A stretch of DNA of 64,000 bases from CAZSAT01 sp964604675 (GTDB lineage: Bacteria > Myxococcota_A > UBA796 > CAJQPC01), in NCBI GenBank assembly GCA_964604675.1, contig CAZSAT010000023.1:9843-73842 (forward strand), read 5' to 3'. A program made the translations under genes and the position numbers. The notes beneath the pieces were generated by a model. It ran no database searches, was not told where the DNA came from, and saw nothing but the letters and a program-made list of their open reading frames with translations. Positions 32,858 to 41,877 of the stretch are shown in pieces. The stretch's first letter is position 1. Each line of letters opens with the position of its first letter.

Positions 32858-34008
32858 CAGGCGCTCCGGAGGGCCTCGGGCAGCGGGGCCGCCGAGAAGC
32901 TGGGGCGCCGTGCTCGGCTGGACGCGGCGGCCACGTTCAGCAGCGCGCCGATGGAGAAGAGGTGGCACATCAAGGCGGACGGCCCGTAGCTCATGAAGGG
33001 CAGCACGAGGCCCTTCGGCGGCAACACGCCCATCTCGACCCCAAGGTTCAAGGCAGCCTGGATGCCGATGAGCGCGGTGAGCGCGCCGGCGACCAGGGTT
33101 CCGAAGAGGTCCGGCGCGCGACGCGAGATGGCCAGTCCCCGCCAGCAGAGGGCCGCGTACAGTCCGAGGAGCACGAGCACGCCGACGAGGCCTGCCTCCT
33201 CGGCGAACACAGCGCCGACGAAGTCGGTCCACGGCTCGGGGAGGAACAGGTGCTTGGCCTGCCCTTCCCCGAGACCTGCCCCGGTGAGCCCGCCGTTGGA
33301 GAAGGCGATCATCGACTGGATCACATGGTAGCCGGTGCCCGCCGGATCGGCCCACGGGTCGATGAAGCTCATGACCCGCTTCATGCGGTACGAGAACAGC
33401 AGGACCAGAGGGATGCCCGCCGCCACGCCGAGCGCCACGAGCCCGCCGACCCAACGCAGCGGGAGTCCTGCGAGGAAGAGCACCAGGCCGGCGGTCAGGG
33501 CCAAGAGCACCGTGGTGCCGAAGTCCGGCTCGAGGAGGGTGAGCACCATGAGCGGCGCCGGGATGAGCAGGGCGGGCACCATCACACGCTTCAGGTCGGT
33601 GAGCGCGCCGGCGCGACGGGACAGGAAGTCCGCCATGCAGACGACCAGGGCCAGCTTCGCGAACTCCGAAGGCTGCACGTGCACGCCTGCCATCCCGATC
33701 CAGCGCGAGGCGCCGTTGGCGGAGTGGCTGATGCCGGGGACGAAGCAGAAGCTCAGGCCGAGCATACAGAGCGCATAGAACGCCCAGGCCCCCTCTCGTA
33801 GCCACCGGTACGGCATCCATGCCAGGCCGCACGCGCCGGCAACGCCCACGGCCACGCCGAAGGCCTGCCGCTTCACGTAGTAGAGGCTGTCGCCGCTCCA
33901 ATCCAGCGCCGTCGGACCGCTGGCCGACTGCACCATGAGCAGACCCAGCACCAGCAAGGCTGCCACCAGGCCGATCAGGACCCCATCACGCTTGTTGGGC
34001 ACACTCAT
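32857..34008 (-). CDS. ftsW: Septal peptidoglycan polymerase FtsW
   Basis: 383 residues, about ten transmembrane helices, SEDS family. It polymerises lipid II glycans with its partner FtsI. Family motifs include 'GASRWIGMAGVHVQPSEFAKLALV' (in part; the conserved RW-QPSE block), 'LEPDFGTTVLL', 'GAGLGEGQAKHLFLPEPWTDFVGAVFAEE' (in part) and a loop with the catalytic Asp candidate in 'PWTDFV'. ATGA overlap with murD. murG, which normally follows ftsW, is missing. Confidence 0.95.
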   Translation of the reverse strand: MSVPNKRDGVLIGLVAALLVLGLLMVQSASGPTALDWSGDSLYYVKRQAFGVAVGVAGACGLAWMPYRWLREGAWAFYALCMLGLSFCFVPGISHSANGASRWIGMAGVHVQPSEFAKLALVVCMADFLSRRAGALTDLKRVMVPALLIPAPLMVLTLLEPDFGTTVLLALTAGLVLFLAGLPLRWVGGLVALGVAAGIPLVLLFSYRMKRVMSFIDPWADPAGTGYHVIQSMIAFSNGGLTGAGLGEGQAKHLFLPEPWTDFVGAVFAEEAGLVGVLVLLGLYAALCWRGLAISRRAPDLFGTLVAGALTALIGIQAALNLGVEMGVLPPKGLVLPFMSYGPSALMCHLFSIGALLNVAAASSRARRPSFSAAPLPEALRSA

Positions 34009-35285
34009 CGTGCTCTCTCCTGTGCGAGCCGCGCGAACTCGCGTCCGCGGTGCTCGAAGTTCTCGAACTCGTCGAAGCTGGAGCAGCCGGGGCTCAGCAA
34101 CACCTCGTCGCCAGGACGGGCCACGCTCGACGCCACGGCCACCGCATCCTCCAGGCTCCGGGCGCGAAGCGGCGACAGCGTGGCCAGCTGCTCGGCAATC
34201 AGCTCGCCTGCCCCGCCGAAGCAGATGACGGCGCGCGCACTGCGCTCCAGCGCCGCCTTCAACACCCCGAAGTCGCTGCCTTCCTTGGCCTGCCCACCGA
34301 GCAACACGACAGCGGGCCGCGCGAGGCCAGCCAGGGCCGCCTCGGTGCTGGCCAGGTTCGTGGCCTTGGAGTCGTTGACGAAGCGCACGCCGCCGTGCTC
34401 GGCCACCAACTCGAGGCGATGAGGCAGCCCGACGAGCCGCCCGGCGTCCAGCTCGTCGATGGACGCACCCACACCCTGGGCGAGCAGGGCCGAGACCCCG
34501 GCGTTCCACTGGTTGATGCTCCCCTCCACCGCGGAGACGTCGAGCTCGCCATGGTCGAAGCGTGCCATGCCCTGGTCGACCTGCACGCCGGGCAACGCAT
34601 CGAGCCACCGCCGCTCCCCACCGCGTCCAGCCGAAGCCGCGAGGAGCCGGGGGTCGTGGGGCATGCAGGCCCAGCCCTCGTTCGGGAGCGCGTCGAAGAG
34701 GCGGCACTTGTGCTCGGCGTAGACTTCCATCGTGCCGTGGCGGCCGAGATGATCCATGCTGAGGTTGAGCACCGCGGCCACGCTCGCCGTGAAGCTCCCG
34801 GGCAGCTCGAGCTGGTAGGAGGAGACCTCGACGACGAGCACGTCGTAGTCCCCGCCGACCGCCTCCGAGAGCGGAGTGCCCAGGTTGCCTCCCGCGAAGA
34901 CCCGCCGACCGGCCTGCGTCAGGAACTGGGCCGTGTAGCTGGTCACCGTGGACTTGCCGTTGGTGCCTGTCACGGCGACGGTCGGAACGTGCGGAAGCAG
35001 GCGCGCCGCGAAGCCGAGCTCACCGACCACGTCGACGCCCGCAGCACGCGCCAATGCGACAGGGGGCGCCGCAGCGGGCACTCCGGGGGAGACCACGACG
35101 ACATGTGCGTCGACCAGATCGGCATCCCGGTGCCCACCGAACACGTTCTCGACACCATCGAGCGGCGTCGCCTCGGGGTTCCGGTCGGTGAGCACCACCC
35201 GCGCACCGAGCGACGCAGCGAGCGACGCGGCGGCCCGACCGGAGCGACCGGCCCCGAGGACGGTGACCTGGCGATCCGCCAACAT
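34005..35285 (-). CDS. murD: UDP-N-acetylmuramoyl-L-alanine-D-glutamate ligase
   Basis: Adds D-Glu to UDP-MurNAc-L-Ala. 426 residues. N-terminal Rossmann 'VTVLGAGRSGRAAASLAASL', ATP loop 'TVAVTGTNGKSTVTSYTAQF', 'FAGGNLGTPLSEAV', 'VVEVSSYQLE', 'NLSMDHLGRH', 'PHRLELVAEHGGVRFVNDSKATN' (shown in part; the invariant NDSKATN) and the C-terminal 'LLSPGCSSFDEFENFEHRG'. Start TGATG-coupled to mraY. Confidence 0.97.
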   Translation of the reverse strand: MLADRQVTVLGAGRSGRAAASLAASLGARVVLTDRNPEATPLDGVENVFGGHRDADLVDAHVVVVSPGVPAAAPPVALARAAGVDVVGELGFAARLLPHVPTVAVTGTNGKSTVTSYTAQFLTQAGRRVFAGGNLGTPLSEAVGGDYDVLVVEVSSYQLELPGSFTASVAAVLNLSMDHLGRHGTMEVYAEHKCRLFDALPNEGWACMPHDPRLLAASAGRGGERRWLDALPGVQVDQGMARFDHGELDVSAVEGSINQWNAGVSALLAQGVGASIDELDAGRLVGLPHRLELVAEHGGVRFVNDSKATNLASTEAALAGLARPAVVLLGGQAKEGSDFGVLKAALERSARAVICFGGAGELIAEQLATLSPLRARSLEDAVAVASSVARPGDEVLLSPGCSSFDEFENFEHRGREFARLAQERAR

Positions 35286-36385
35286 CAGCGCAGCTTCAGG
35301 GTCGACAGGGCGACCAGTGCGAGGAGGATGCTGATGATCCAGAACCGCACGATGATCTTGGGCTCCGACCAGCCCTGCTTCTCGTAGTGGTGATGGATGG
35401 GCGCCATGGCGAAGATGCGCTTGCCGCGCAGCTTGTAGCTGCCCACCTGGAGGATGACCGAGAGCGCCTCCATCACGAAGACGCCGCCGATCACCGCGAG
35501 CAGCAGCTCGTGATGGGTCAGCAAGGCGAGCGAGCCGAGCACGCCGCCGAGCGCCAGGGAGCCCACGTCGCCCATGAAGATCTGCGCAGGGTAGGCGTTG
35601 TACCAGAGGAACCCGAGGCCAGCACCGACCAGGCACATCGCCAGGATGGTCAGCTCGCTGGCACCGTCGACGTAGGGAACCGACAGGTAGTCGGCAAAGC
35701 CCACGTGCCCTGCCACGTACGCGAGGATGCCGTAGCAGACGGCGGAGGTCATCACGGGCCCGATCGCCAACCCGTCGAGGCCATCGGTGAGGTTCACGGC
35801 GTTCGAGGCGCCGACGAGCAGGAAGAGCACGAAGAGCACCCAGATCCAGACGTAGGGGCCCGAGAAGTCGAGCACGATCTCCTTGAGAAACGGCAGCGGC
35901 ACGATGGGTTCGATCACGCCGGCGTACCAGCCCCACCCGAAGGCGCCCCCGCCGATGAGGACCTGGAACAGGATCTTCATGCGTCCGGCCAGGCCGTCGG
36001 AGCTGCGCTCCATGACCTTCTTCCAGTCGTCGTAGAATCCGATGGCGCCGTAGCCGACCAGCACGAACAGCGCGATCCAGACCACCGGCTGATCGAGCCG
36101 GCACCACATCAGGGCCGACAGGGTGATGCCGACCAACATCGGGACACCGCCCATCGTGGGCGTTCCCGCCTTGTTCAGCAGGTGGCTGTCGGGCCCGTCG
36201 GTGCGGATGATCTGCTCCATCCGCTGCCTCTGCATCCAGCGGATGAACGCCGGGTAGAGCAGGTAGCAGAAGCCGAGCGCGGTGATCAGCGCCCAGGCCG
36301 TGCGAAACGAGACGTACCGGAAGACGTTGAAGGCACCGAAGGCGCCCCCAGACTCCGAGAGCGGAACGAGCAGGTGGTAGAGCAT
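35285..36385 (-). CDS. mraY: Phospho-N-acetylmuramoyl-pentapeptide transferase MraY
   Basis: Integral membrane enzyme forming lipid I from UDP-MurNAc-pentapeptide and undecaprenyl phosphate. 366 residues, ten transmembrane helices. Signatures: 'KAGTPTMGGVPMLVGI', 'GFYDDWKKV' (metal-binding Asp pair), 'NAVNLTDGLDGLAIG', 'FMGDVGSLALGG' and the C-terminal HHH motif 'AMAPIHHHYEKQGWSE'. The ATG follows the murF TAG immediately. Confidence 0.97.
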   Translation of the reverse strand: MLYHLLVPLSESGGAFGAFNVFRYVSFRTAWALITALGFCYLLYPAFIRWMQRQRMEQIIRTDGPDSHLLNKAGTPTMGGVPMLVGITLSALMWCRLDQPVVWIALFVLVGYGAIGFYDDWKKVMERSSDGLAGRMKILFQVLIGGGAFGWGWYAGVIEPIVPLPFLKEIVLDFSGPYVWIWVLFVLFLLVGASNAVNLTDGLDGLAIGPVMTSAVCYGILAYVAGHVGFADYLSVPYVDGASELTILAMCLVGAGLGFLWYNAYPAQIFMGDVGSLALGGVLGSLALLTHHELLLAVIGGVFVMEALSVILQVGSYKLRGKRIFAMAPIHHHYEKQGWSEPKIIVRFWIISILLALVALSTLKLR

Positions 36386-37732
36386 CTAGTCTCCCAGCCC
36401 TTGCAGGACTCGTTCCATACGCGTCCCCCGGCTTCCTTTCACGAGCACCACGTCACCCGGACGGAGCATGGGCGCTACCCGTTCACCGAGCCTGGCCGCG
36501 TCCTCGGCGACCACGACCGGCACGCTCGCGTAGGCGGCCGCGGCGCTCATCCGTGCACCGGCGAGCCCGAGCAGGTCGACGCCCAGGCGGCTCGCAAGCT
36601 CGACCGCCTCGCGGTGTGCCGGGGCCTCGGCATCGCCCAGCTCGAGCATGTCCCCCAACAGCGCGATGCGGCGACCACCCGTGGCCTGGAGAAGGGTCTG
36701 GAGCGCCGCGGCGAGGCTGGCGGGGTTGGCGTTGTAGGCGTCGTTGACCACCGTGATGCCGCCGCGCCGCTCGACCCGCATGCGCATCCCGACAGGCGAG
36801 TAGCGCGCCAGACCTGCAGCGATCTCGTGCGCTGGGATGCCCAGCACGTGGCCGACGGCAACGGCGGCGAGCGCGTCGAGAGCGAGGTGGTGTCCAGGCG
36901 CCGCGACGGTGGCGCACACGGCGCCTCCGGGCGTCGACACCTCCACCTCCGTGCTCAGCGAGGCCCCGTCGACGTGGGCCTTCAGCAACTGCACGTCGCA
37001 TCCCTGCTCGGATCCGTAGCGCAGCACGCCAACGCCAGCAGGGACCGGCATCGCGGCCACGAAGGGGTCGTCCATGTTCACGAGCACGGTGTCGCCCGGC
37101 CGCGAACCGTCGAACAGCTCCTGCTTGCACGCCGCGACGCCAGCCAAGGTCCCCGTGCCCTGGAGGTGCGCTGCCGAGACGTTGGTGATCAAGCGCACGC
37201 TGGGCGCGCAGAGATCCTGCAGTCGAGCGATCTCGCCCGGCGCGCTCATGCCCATCTCGAGCACCCAGGCCGCTGCGCCCGTCGGGGCAGCGAGCACGGA
37301 GAGCGGAAGCCCGATGTGGTTGTTCAGGTTGCCGGCCGTTCCGTGCACGACCCCGAGCGACGACAGCACCGGCTCGATCATGGCTCGCGTGGTCGTCTTG
37401 CCCGCGCTGCCCGTGATGCCGACGACCGGCCCTTGGAAGCGCGCGCGGCGCCAGGCGCTCGCCATCTGCAGGGCGTCGAGCGTGTCGTCGACCACCACGA
37501 GGCCCGCGGACCAGTCGTCCGGGGCGTGCTCGGCGATCACGCCCGCGACGCCCGCCGCGCCGGCCTGGTCCAGGAAGTCGTGGCCGTCGAAGCGCTCGCC
37601 CCGCAGAGCCAGGAACCAGTCTCCAGCTCCAAGCCGGCGCGTGTCGGTGACCAACGCACCGACGCCACCCTCGCCGGCCGCACGTCCCCCGGTGGCGACG
37701 GCCCAGCCAGCCGCGTCCAACCGGCAGCTCAC
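36386..37732 (-). CDS. murF: UDP-N-acetylmuramoyl-tripeptide-D-alanyl-D-alanine ligase
   Basis: Adds D-Ala-D-Ala to the muropeptide tripeptide. 448 residues. Family blocks: 'LVTDTRRLGAGDWFLALRGERFDGHDF' (in part), P-loop 'VVGITGSAGKTTTRAM', 'TAGNLNNHIGLPLSVLA', 'VLEMGMSAPGEIA', 'NDAYNANPASL' and 'LGDMLELGD'. The C-terminus 'VLVKGSRGTRMERVL' is typical. GTG start overlaps murE stop (GTGA). Confidence 0.97.
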   Translation of the reverse strand: MSCRLDAAGWAVATGGRAAGEGGVGALVTDTRRLGAGDWFLALRGERFDGHDFLDQAGAAGVAGVIAEHAPDDWSAGLVVVDDTLDALQMASAWRRARFQGPVVGITGSAGKTTTRAMIEPVLSSLGVVHGTAGNLNNHIGLPLSVLAAPTGAAAWVLEMGMSAPGEIARLQDLCAPSVRLITNVSAAHLQGTGTLAGVAACKQELFDGSRPGDTVLVNMDDPFVAAMPVPAGVGVLRYGSEQGCDVQLLKAHVDGASLSTEVEVSTPGGAVCATVAAPGHHLALDALAAVAVGHVLGIPAHEIAAGLARYSPVGMRMRVERRGGITVVNDAYNANPASLAAALQTLLQATGGRRIALLGDMLELGDAEAPAHREAVELASRLGVDLLGLAGARMSAAAAYASVPVVVAEDAARLGERVAPMLRPGDVVLVKGSRGTRMERVLQGLGD

Positions 37733-39165
37733 GCGACCTCCAGGGCGCGGGCAGCGACCGTCCGGTCGTCGAAGGGGTGCTTCACACCAGCGATCTCCTG
37801 GTAGGTCTCGTGCCCCTTTCCGGCCAGGAGCACCACATCTCCGGGGCGCGCGAGCTTCAGAGCCTCCGCGATCGCCTCCGCCCGGTCCTCGATCACGATC
37901 GCGTCGGAACGCAGTCCGGGCCTCAGATCTTCGAGGATCGCGCCGGGGGACTCGCCCCGCGGGTTGTCCGACGTGGCGACCACGATCTCGGCCTCGGACG
38001 CCGCCCGCGCCATGAGCTCCCGCTTGCCGCGGTCGCGATCACCCCCGCAACCGAACACGACGATGCGCCGCCCCCGCGCCAGCTCCTCCAGCCCACTGAG
38101 GACAACCCTCAGGGCGTCGGGGGTGTGGGCATAGTCGACCAGGACATGGAACCCTCGCGCACACGGCACCGGCTCGAGACGTCCCGGGATGGCCTCCAGA
38201 GAGGCGATGCCCTCGACGACGTGTTCCGGGTCCAGATCGAGCGCGAGCGCAGCGCCGGCCGCAGCCAGGGCGTTGGCTACGTTGTGCCGACCGACCAGCT
38301 TCAGCTCCAGGGGCAGCGAGCCGCGCGGCGTCTTGATCCGTCCGCGAGCGCCGTCGAGCCCGAGCACCAGACGCTCCGGACAGAGGTGGCCACGCGTCAA
38401 GCCGAAGCCCCACCTGCGCACATCGCCCCTTCGCGGGGCGACCTCGTCGACCGCCACGTCCTCCACGTTCACGACTGCGGTTCCCCCGGGTGCCACGAGC
38501 TCGACGAAGAGCCGGCGCTTCGCGGCGGCGTAGGCCGCCATGTTCCCATGCACGTCGAGGTGATCCCGACTCAAGTTCGTGAAGACCGCGACGTCGAAGG
38601 AGGTGGCATCGACCCGGCGGGACGAAAGGCCAATGCTCGACACCTCCGCCGACACGACCTGGCAGCCAGCCTCGTGCATCTCGCGCAGCAGCCCTTGCCA
38701 GACCGGGGCTGGCGGGCTCGTGTAGCTCGCGGGCCGGCGAGCTCCGAGGACGCGGTGACCGGTCGTTCCGATCACGCCCGCGGGGGTCCCCGCGCGCCGG
38801 AGCACCGCCTCCAAGAGCAGGCTCACCGTGGTCTTGCCGTTGGTGCCGGTGATGCCGACCACGCGCAAGGCGGCCGACGGGTCGCCGTTCAGGGCCGCCG
38901 CCAGGCGAGCCAGGGCCAAGCGGCTGTCGTCGACCACGATGCAGGCCACGTCGTCCGGCACCGCCACGAGCCGCTCCGACACCACGGCCGCAGCGGGAAC
39001 CGACGAGGCATAGTCGTGGCCGTCGACGCGGCCGCCGCGCACCGCGACGAAGATCGCAGAGCGATCCGCATCCCGCGAGTCTTCGGTGACACGCAGGACC
39101 TCGACATCGGTCGGGCCGTGGACGGAGCGCGGCTCGACCCGCGGGAGCAGGTCCGTGAGGCGCAT
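37729..39165 (-). CDS. murE: UDP-N-acetylmuramoyl-tripeptide synthetase (meso-DAP type)
   Basis: Adds the third residue of the stem peptide. 478 residues. 'VVGITGTNGKTTVSLLLEAV' (P-loop), 'EVSSIGLSSRRVD', 'TNLSRDHLDVHGNM', 'VDYAHTPDAL' and 'GCGGDRDRGKRELM' are clear. The amino-acid selectivity block is 'TSDNPRGESP'; Asn-Pro-Arg here is the meso-diaminopimelate form, so DAP is the expected third residue. ATG 39165 has no purine-rich ribosome site; a pyrimidine-rich leader of about 45 nt lies directly upstream. Confidence 0.96.
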   Translation of the reverse strand: MRLTDLLPRVEPRSVHGPTDVEVLRVTEDSRDADRSAIFVAVRGGRVDGHDYASSVPAAAVVSERLVAVPDDVACIVVDDSRLALARLAAALNGDPSAALRVVGITGTNGKTTVSLLLEAVLRRAGTPAGVIGTTGHRVLGARRPASYTSPPAPVWQGLLREMHEAGCQVVSAEVSSIGLSSRRVDATSFDVAVFTNLSRDHLDVHGNMAAYAAAKRRLFVELVAPGGTAVVNVEDVAVDEVAPRRGDVRRWGFGLTRGHLCPERLVLGLDGARGRIKTPRGSLPLELKLVGRHNVANALAAAGAALALDLDPEHVVEGIASLEAIPGRLEPVPCARGFHVLVDYAHTPDALRVVLSGLEELARGRRIVVFGCGGDRDRGKRELMARAASEAEIVVATSDNPRGESPGAILEDLRPGLRSDAIVIEDRAEAIAEALKLARPGDVVLLAGKGHETYQEIAGVKHPFDDRTVAARALEVA

Positions 39166-39170
39166 GGCTG

Positions 39171-39214
39171 GGGAGGCCGGGGGAGGGTGAGAGGGAGGAT
39201 GGGGTAGAGAGGGG
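39171..39214. other. Homopurine/homopyrimidine-rich tract upstream of murE
   Basis: Forty-four nt of which about 39 are purine on the plus strand; on the murE mRNA it is C/U-rich and abuts the start codon region. No Shine-Dalgarno sequence is visible, and a GGGCGCCCC palindrome follows. Such tracts can form triplex DNA or bind pyrimidine-tract proteins; function unknown. Confidence 0.6.
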
Positions 39215-39239
39215 CGCCCCTCCACCTACTGCCAGGGAG

Positions 39240-39515
39240 TCAGTAGGGATGGAAGTCTTGGCGTGCTGGCGAAGAGGCGCCTCTGAACGGGGAAGGGGGC
39301 GAGCCGCCGAGAGAAGCTGCGTCGTCAGGGTCAGCAGCGAATTCGACACGTAGGGTCCAGCGGGCAACAGCTCGAGCGTTCTGCTGCGACACGTCCGTGC
39401 AGAGGTCCTGGGAGGCAGGGCCGGACTTCTGCAAGGTCCACGTGGCGGGGGATGCCACGCGGATCGTGCCGCGGTGACGCGGACTCCTCTCGGCGCTCGT
39501 GAAGCGAAGGTTCAT
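39240..39515 (-). CDS. Possible small ORF coupled to ftsI
   Basis: Ninety-one codons beginning at an ATG that overlaps the ftsI stop (ATGA), the same coupling used by the other genes of this cluster. G/C at third positions is good in the first ~50 codons and weaker later. The product has no signal, membrane helix or family I recognise ('MNLRFTSAERSPRHRG' start; Gln/Ser/Ala-rich middle). It fills most of the otherwise empty 346-nt gap between ftsI and murE. It may be a true small protein or non-coding leader of murE; evidence is limited to the overlap and codon use. Confidence 0.35.
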   Translation of the reverse strand: MNLRFTSAERSPRHRGTIRVASPATWTLQKSGPASQDLCTDVSQQNARAVARWTLRVEFAADPDDAASLGGSPPSPFRGASSPARQDFHPY

Positions 39516-41554
39516 TGGAAGCGGATCTCCACGCGCTCGCCAGCGGCGAGCGGGGTTCCCGCAGGGGGACGTTGTTCGGACGCCACTCCGGAGCCGGCGA
39601 GCGCGAGCTCGAAGCCGGCGCCATCCAGCGTGGCGAGGGTGTCGCGCATGGAGAGCCCGGTCAGGTCGGGCAGGCGCAGGAGGCCTTCGGGCGTCCACGC
39701 CAGCTCGGGCGCCACGACGGGAACCTCCTCGACGAGCTCGCGCGCAACGGGCGCATCGACCTCGCCCTCCTCGAGCACCTGCGGGACGCCGAGGTAGCGC
39801 ATCACCTCGGTGGTGATCTCGGCGAAGGCGGGGCCAGCCACCGTGCCGCCGTAGCGGCTGCCCTTCCGAGGCGTGTCAGCCGTGACGACGATCACGACCT
39901 GGGGATCGTCGACCGGCGCCACACCGATGAAGGACGCCATCCGTGCAGTCGGCGAATAGCGACCGTCCACCACCTTCTGCGCCGTCCCGGTCTTGCCGCC
40001 CGCCCTGTAGCCGGGGGTCTTGATCCGTTGGCCGGTTCCGCCTTCTTCCATGACCGAGCCGAGCATGCCGATCACCGTGTCCGCCACGGTCTCGTCGAGC
40101 ACACGTTCGACCACCCGCGGCTCGTGGCGCTCGCTGACGTGGCCGGCCCGGTCCCGGATCTCCTTGACGATCAGCGGCTGCAGGCGCTCACCGCCGTTCG
40201 CCAGGGTGCCGGTCGCGACGGCGAGCTGCAGCGCCGTCGAGGTCATGCCCTGGCCGTAGGACGTGGTGGCCAGCTCGATGGGCTTGATGCGCGAGGCCGC
40301 CCGGAGGGTGCCGCCCTGCTCGCGCGGAAGACCGATGCCGGTCGGAGCCCCGAAGCCGAAGCTTCGCAAGCCCTCGAGGGTGACCTCGGCGCCGAGCTCG
40401 AGGGCGAGCTTCGCGGAGCAGATGTTGGACGAGTACTTCAGCACCTCGCCCACGTTGAGCATCTTGTGCGGGTGGTCGTCATGGATCGTGCGCCGACCGA
40501 CGCGCCACGCGCCGCCCTCGCAGTCCATCATCGTGTCCGCCTGGACCAGCTCCTCCTGCAGCGCCAGCGCCACCACGAACGGTTTCAGCACCGAGCCCGG
40601 CTCGTAGGTCTCCGCGACCGCGTAGTTCTTGAGGCTGTCGAGGTCCGCCGCCCGATCGTTGAGGTTGAGCGTGGGGCGACTGGCCATGGCCAGCACCTCG
40701 AAGGTGTCGACGTCCAGCACCACCGCCGTGGCCGCCAGCGGCTCCGATCGCTCCATGATGCCGTCGAGCGCGTCCTCCACGACCTGCTGCACGTAGCGGT
40801 CGAGCGTGAGCACCACGGTGTCGCCGGACTGGGCCCGCCGGAAGAACCCGAGGTCGGTCGAGAGCGCACGTCCGCGCCGGTCGCGCTGCATCACCACCTT
40901 GTAGGTCGCGCCGCGAAGGGTCTCCTCCTGGGAGCGCTCGACGCCCTCCTGGCCGCGACCGTCCCAGCTCACCAGACCAAGGACCTGGGCGGCGAGCGAC
41001 CGTCCCGGGTAGAACCGCGCCGGAATGTCGCGCGTGAACAGCACGCCCGCGTCCTCGATGGCCGCAATGGCCGCGAGGTGATCCGGATCGACCTGACGGG
41101 CGAGCGGCACCTCGACCTTGCCGCTCCGAGAGAGGCGGTCGGCGAGCACGTGCTCGGGAGTGTCGACGTAGGGCGCAAGGCGAGCCGCGAGCTCATCTGG
41201 GCCGAGGGCGGGCAGCTTCTGCGACAGGCGCTTCGGGTTGGCGTAGAGCGCTGGCATGTCCACGGTGGTGGCCAGCGGCGCCCCGTCGCGGGCGAGCACC
41301 TCGCCGCGGGGGGCGGTGATCAGCTCGGCCTCCGTGAACTGGTCGGCCGCCTTCTGGGCCAGGCGGTCGTCGGGCATCAGCATCAGCGGCACGGCGCGGA
41401 AGGCCAGGATGACGTAGCTGACGACCACCAGCACGACGACGAGCAGAGCGCGATCCCGAGCTTGATCCACACACGCCCGCGACTCGGCCTCGTGGACCTC
41501 CGGCGGGGGCGGGAACGGCGACCAACGCCGTGGCTCGAGCTCGATGCGCTTCAT
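39512..41554 (-). CDS. ftsI: Penicillin-binding protein 3 / FtsI transpeptidase with PASTA domain
   Basis: Septal peptidoglycan transpeptidase. 680 residues. Short cytoplasmic tail, transmembrane helix (about 36-53, 'LLVVVLVVVSYVILAF'), dimerisation/N-domain (about 60-260) and transpeptidase domain with the three penicillin-binding motifs: 'EPGSVLKPF' (SxxK), 'KYSSNICS' (SxN) and 'GGKTGTAQ' (KTG). A single C-terminal PASTA domain (about 615-680, starting 'RLPDLTGLSMRDTLATL') may sense peptidoglycan; many proteobacterial FtsI proteins lack this. ATGA overlap with ftsL. Confidence 0.96.
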   Translation of the reverse strand: MKRIELEPRRWSPFPPPPEVHEAESRACVDQARDRALLVVVLVVVSYVILAFRAVPLMLMPDDRLAQKAADQFTEAELITAPRGEVLARDGAPLATTVDMPALYANPKRLSQKLPALGPDELAARLAPYVDTPEHVLADRLSRSGKVEVPLARQVDPDHLAAIAAIEDAGVLFTRDIPARFYPGRSLAAQVLGLVSWDGRGQEGVERSQEETLRGATYKVVMQRDRRGRALSTDLGFFRRAQSGDTVVLTLDRYVQQVVEDALDGIMERSEPLAATAVVLDVDTFEVLAMASRPTLNLNDRAADLDSLKNYAVAETYEPGSVLKPFVVALALQEELVQADTMMDCEGGAWRVGRRTIHDDHPHKMLNVGEVLKYSSNICSAKLALELGAEVTLEGLRSFGFGAPTGIGLPREQGGTLRAASRIKPIELATTSYGQGMTSTALQLAVATGTLANGGERLQPLIVKEIRDRAGHVSERHEPRVVERVLDETVADTVIGMLGSVMEEGGTGQRIKTPGYRAGGKTGTAQKVVDGRYSPTARMASFIGVAPVDDPQVVIVVTADTPRKGSRYGGTVAGPAFAEITTEVMRYLGVPQVLEEGEVDAPVARELVEEVPVVAPELAWTPEGLLRLPDLTGLSMRDTLATLDGAGFELALAGSGVASEQRPPAGTPLAAGERVEIRFQ

Positions 41555-41877
41555 GGGCGGATCACGTCCACCACGGCGACGCCCGCCACCAGACCCAGGC
41601 TTCCGGCCGACGACTTGAGCGCGGCGAGGTCCTTGCGCGCAGCGAGCTCGAGCGCGAGACGGTCATGCTCGACGTTCAGCTGCTCGAGCTGGGCGAGGCT
41701 CGCGTCGAGGGCGCTGGCGGAGTCGCGCACGTCGACGCGGCTCCACACGTAGAACATCAGCGCGAAGACGAGCATCGCGAAGATCGTGGCGTAGCGAGCC
41801 AACACCGGGATCTGGAGCCCCAACAGGAGCGGGCCGCGACGCAGATCGAGTGTGGAGACGCCGTCGAAGACCTTCAT
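41551..41877 (-). CDS. ftsL: Cell division protein FtsL
   Basis: 108 residues. A short cytoplasmic N-terminus, one transmembrane helix (about 28-45, 'YATIFAMLVFALMFYVW') and a periplasmic leucine-zipper-like coiled coil (about 55-95, 'LDASLAQLEQLNVEHDRLALEL' in part). This bitopic, short form is typical of FtsL in the FtsQLB complex. ftsB is not adjacent. ATG 41877 overlaps the rsmH stop (ATGA). Confidence 0.85.
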   Translation of the reverse strand: MKVFDGVSTLDLRRGPLLLGLQIPVLARYATIFAMLVFALMFYVWSRVDVRDSASALDASLAQLEQLNVEHDRLALELAARKDLAALKSSAGSLGLVAGVAVVDVIRP

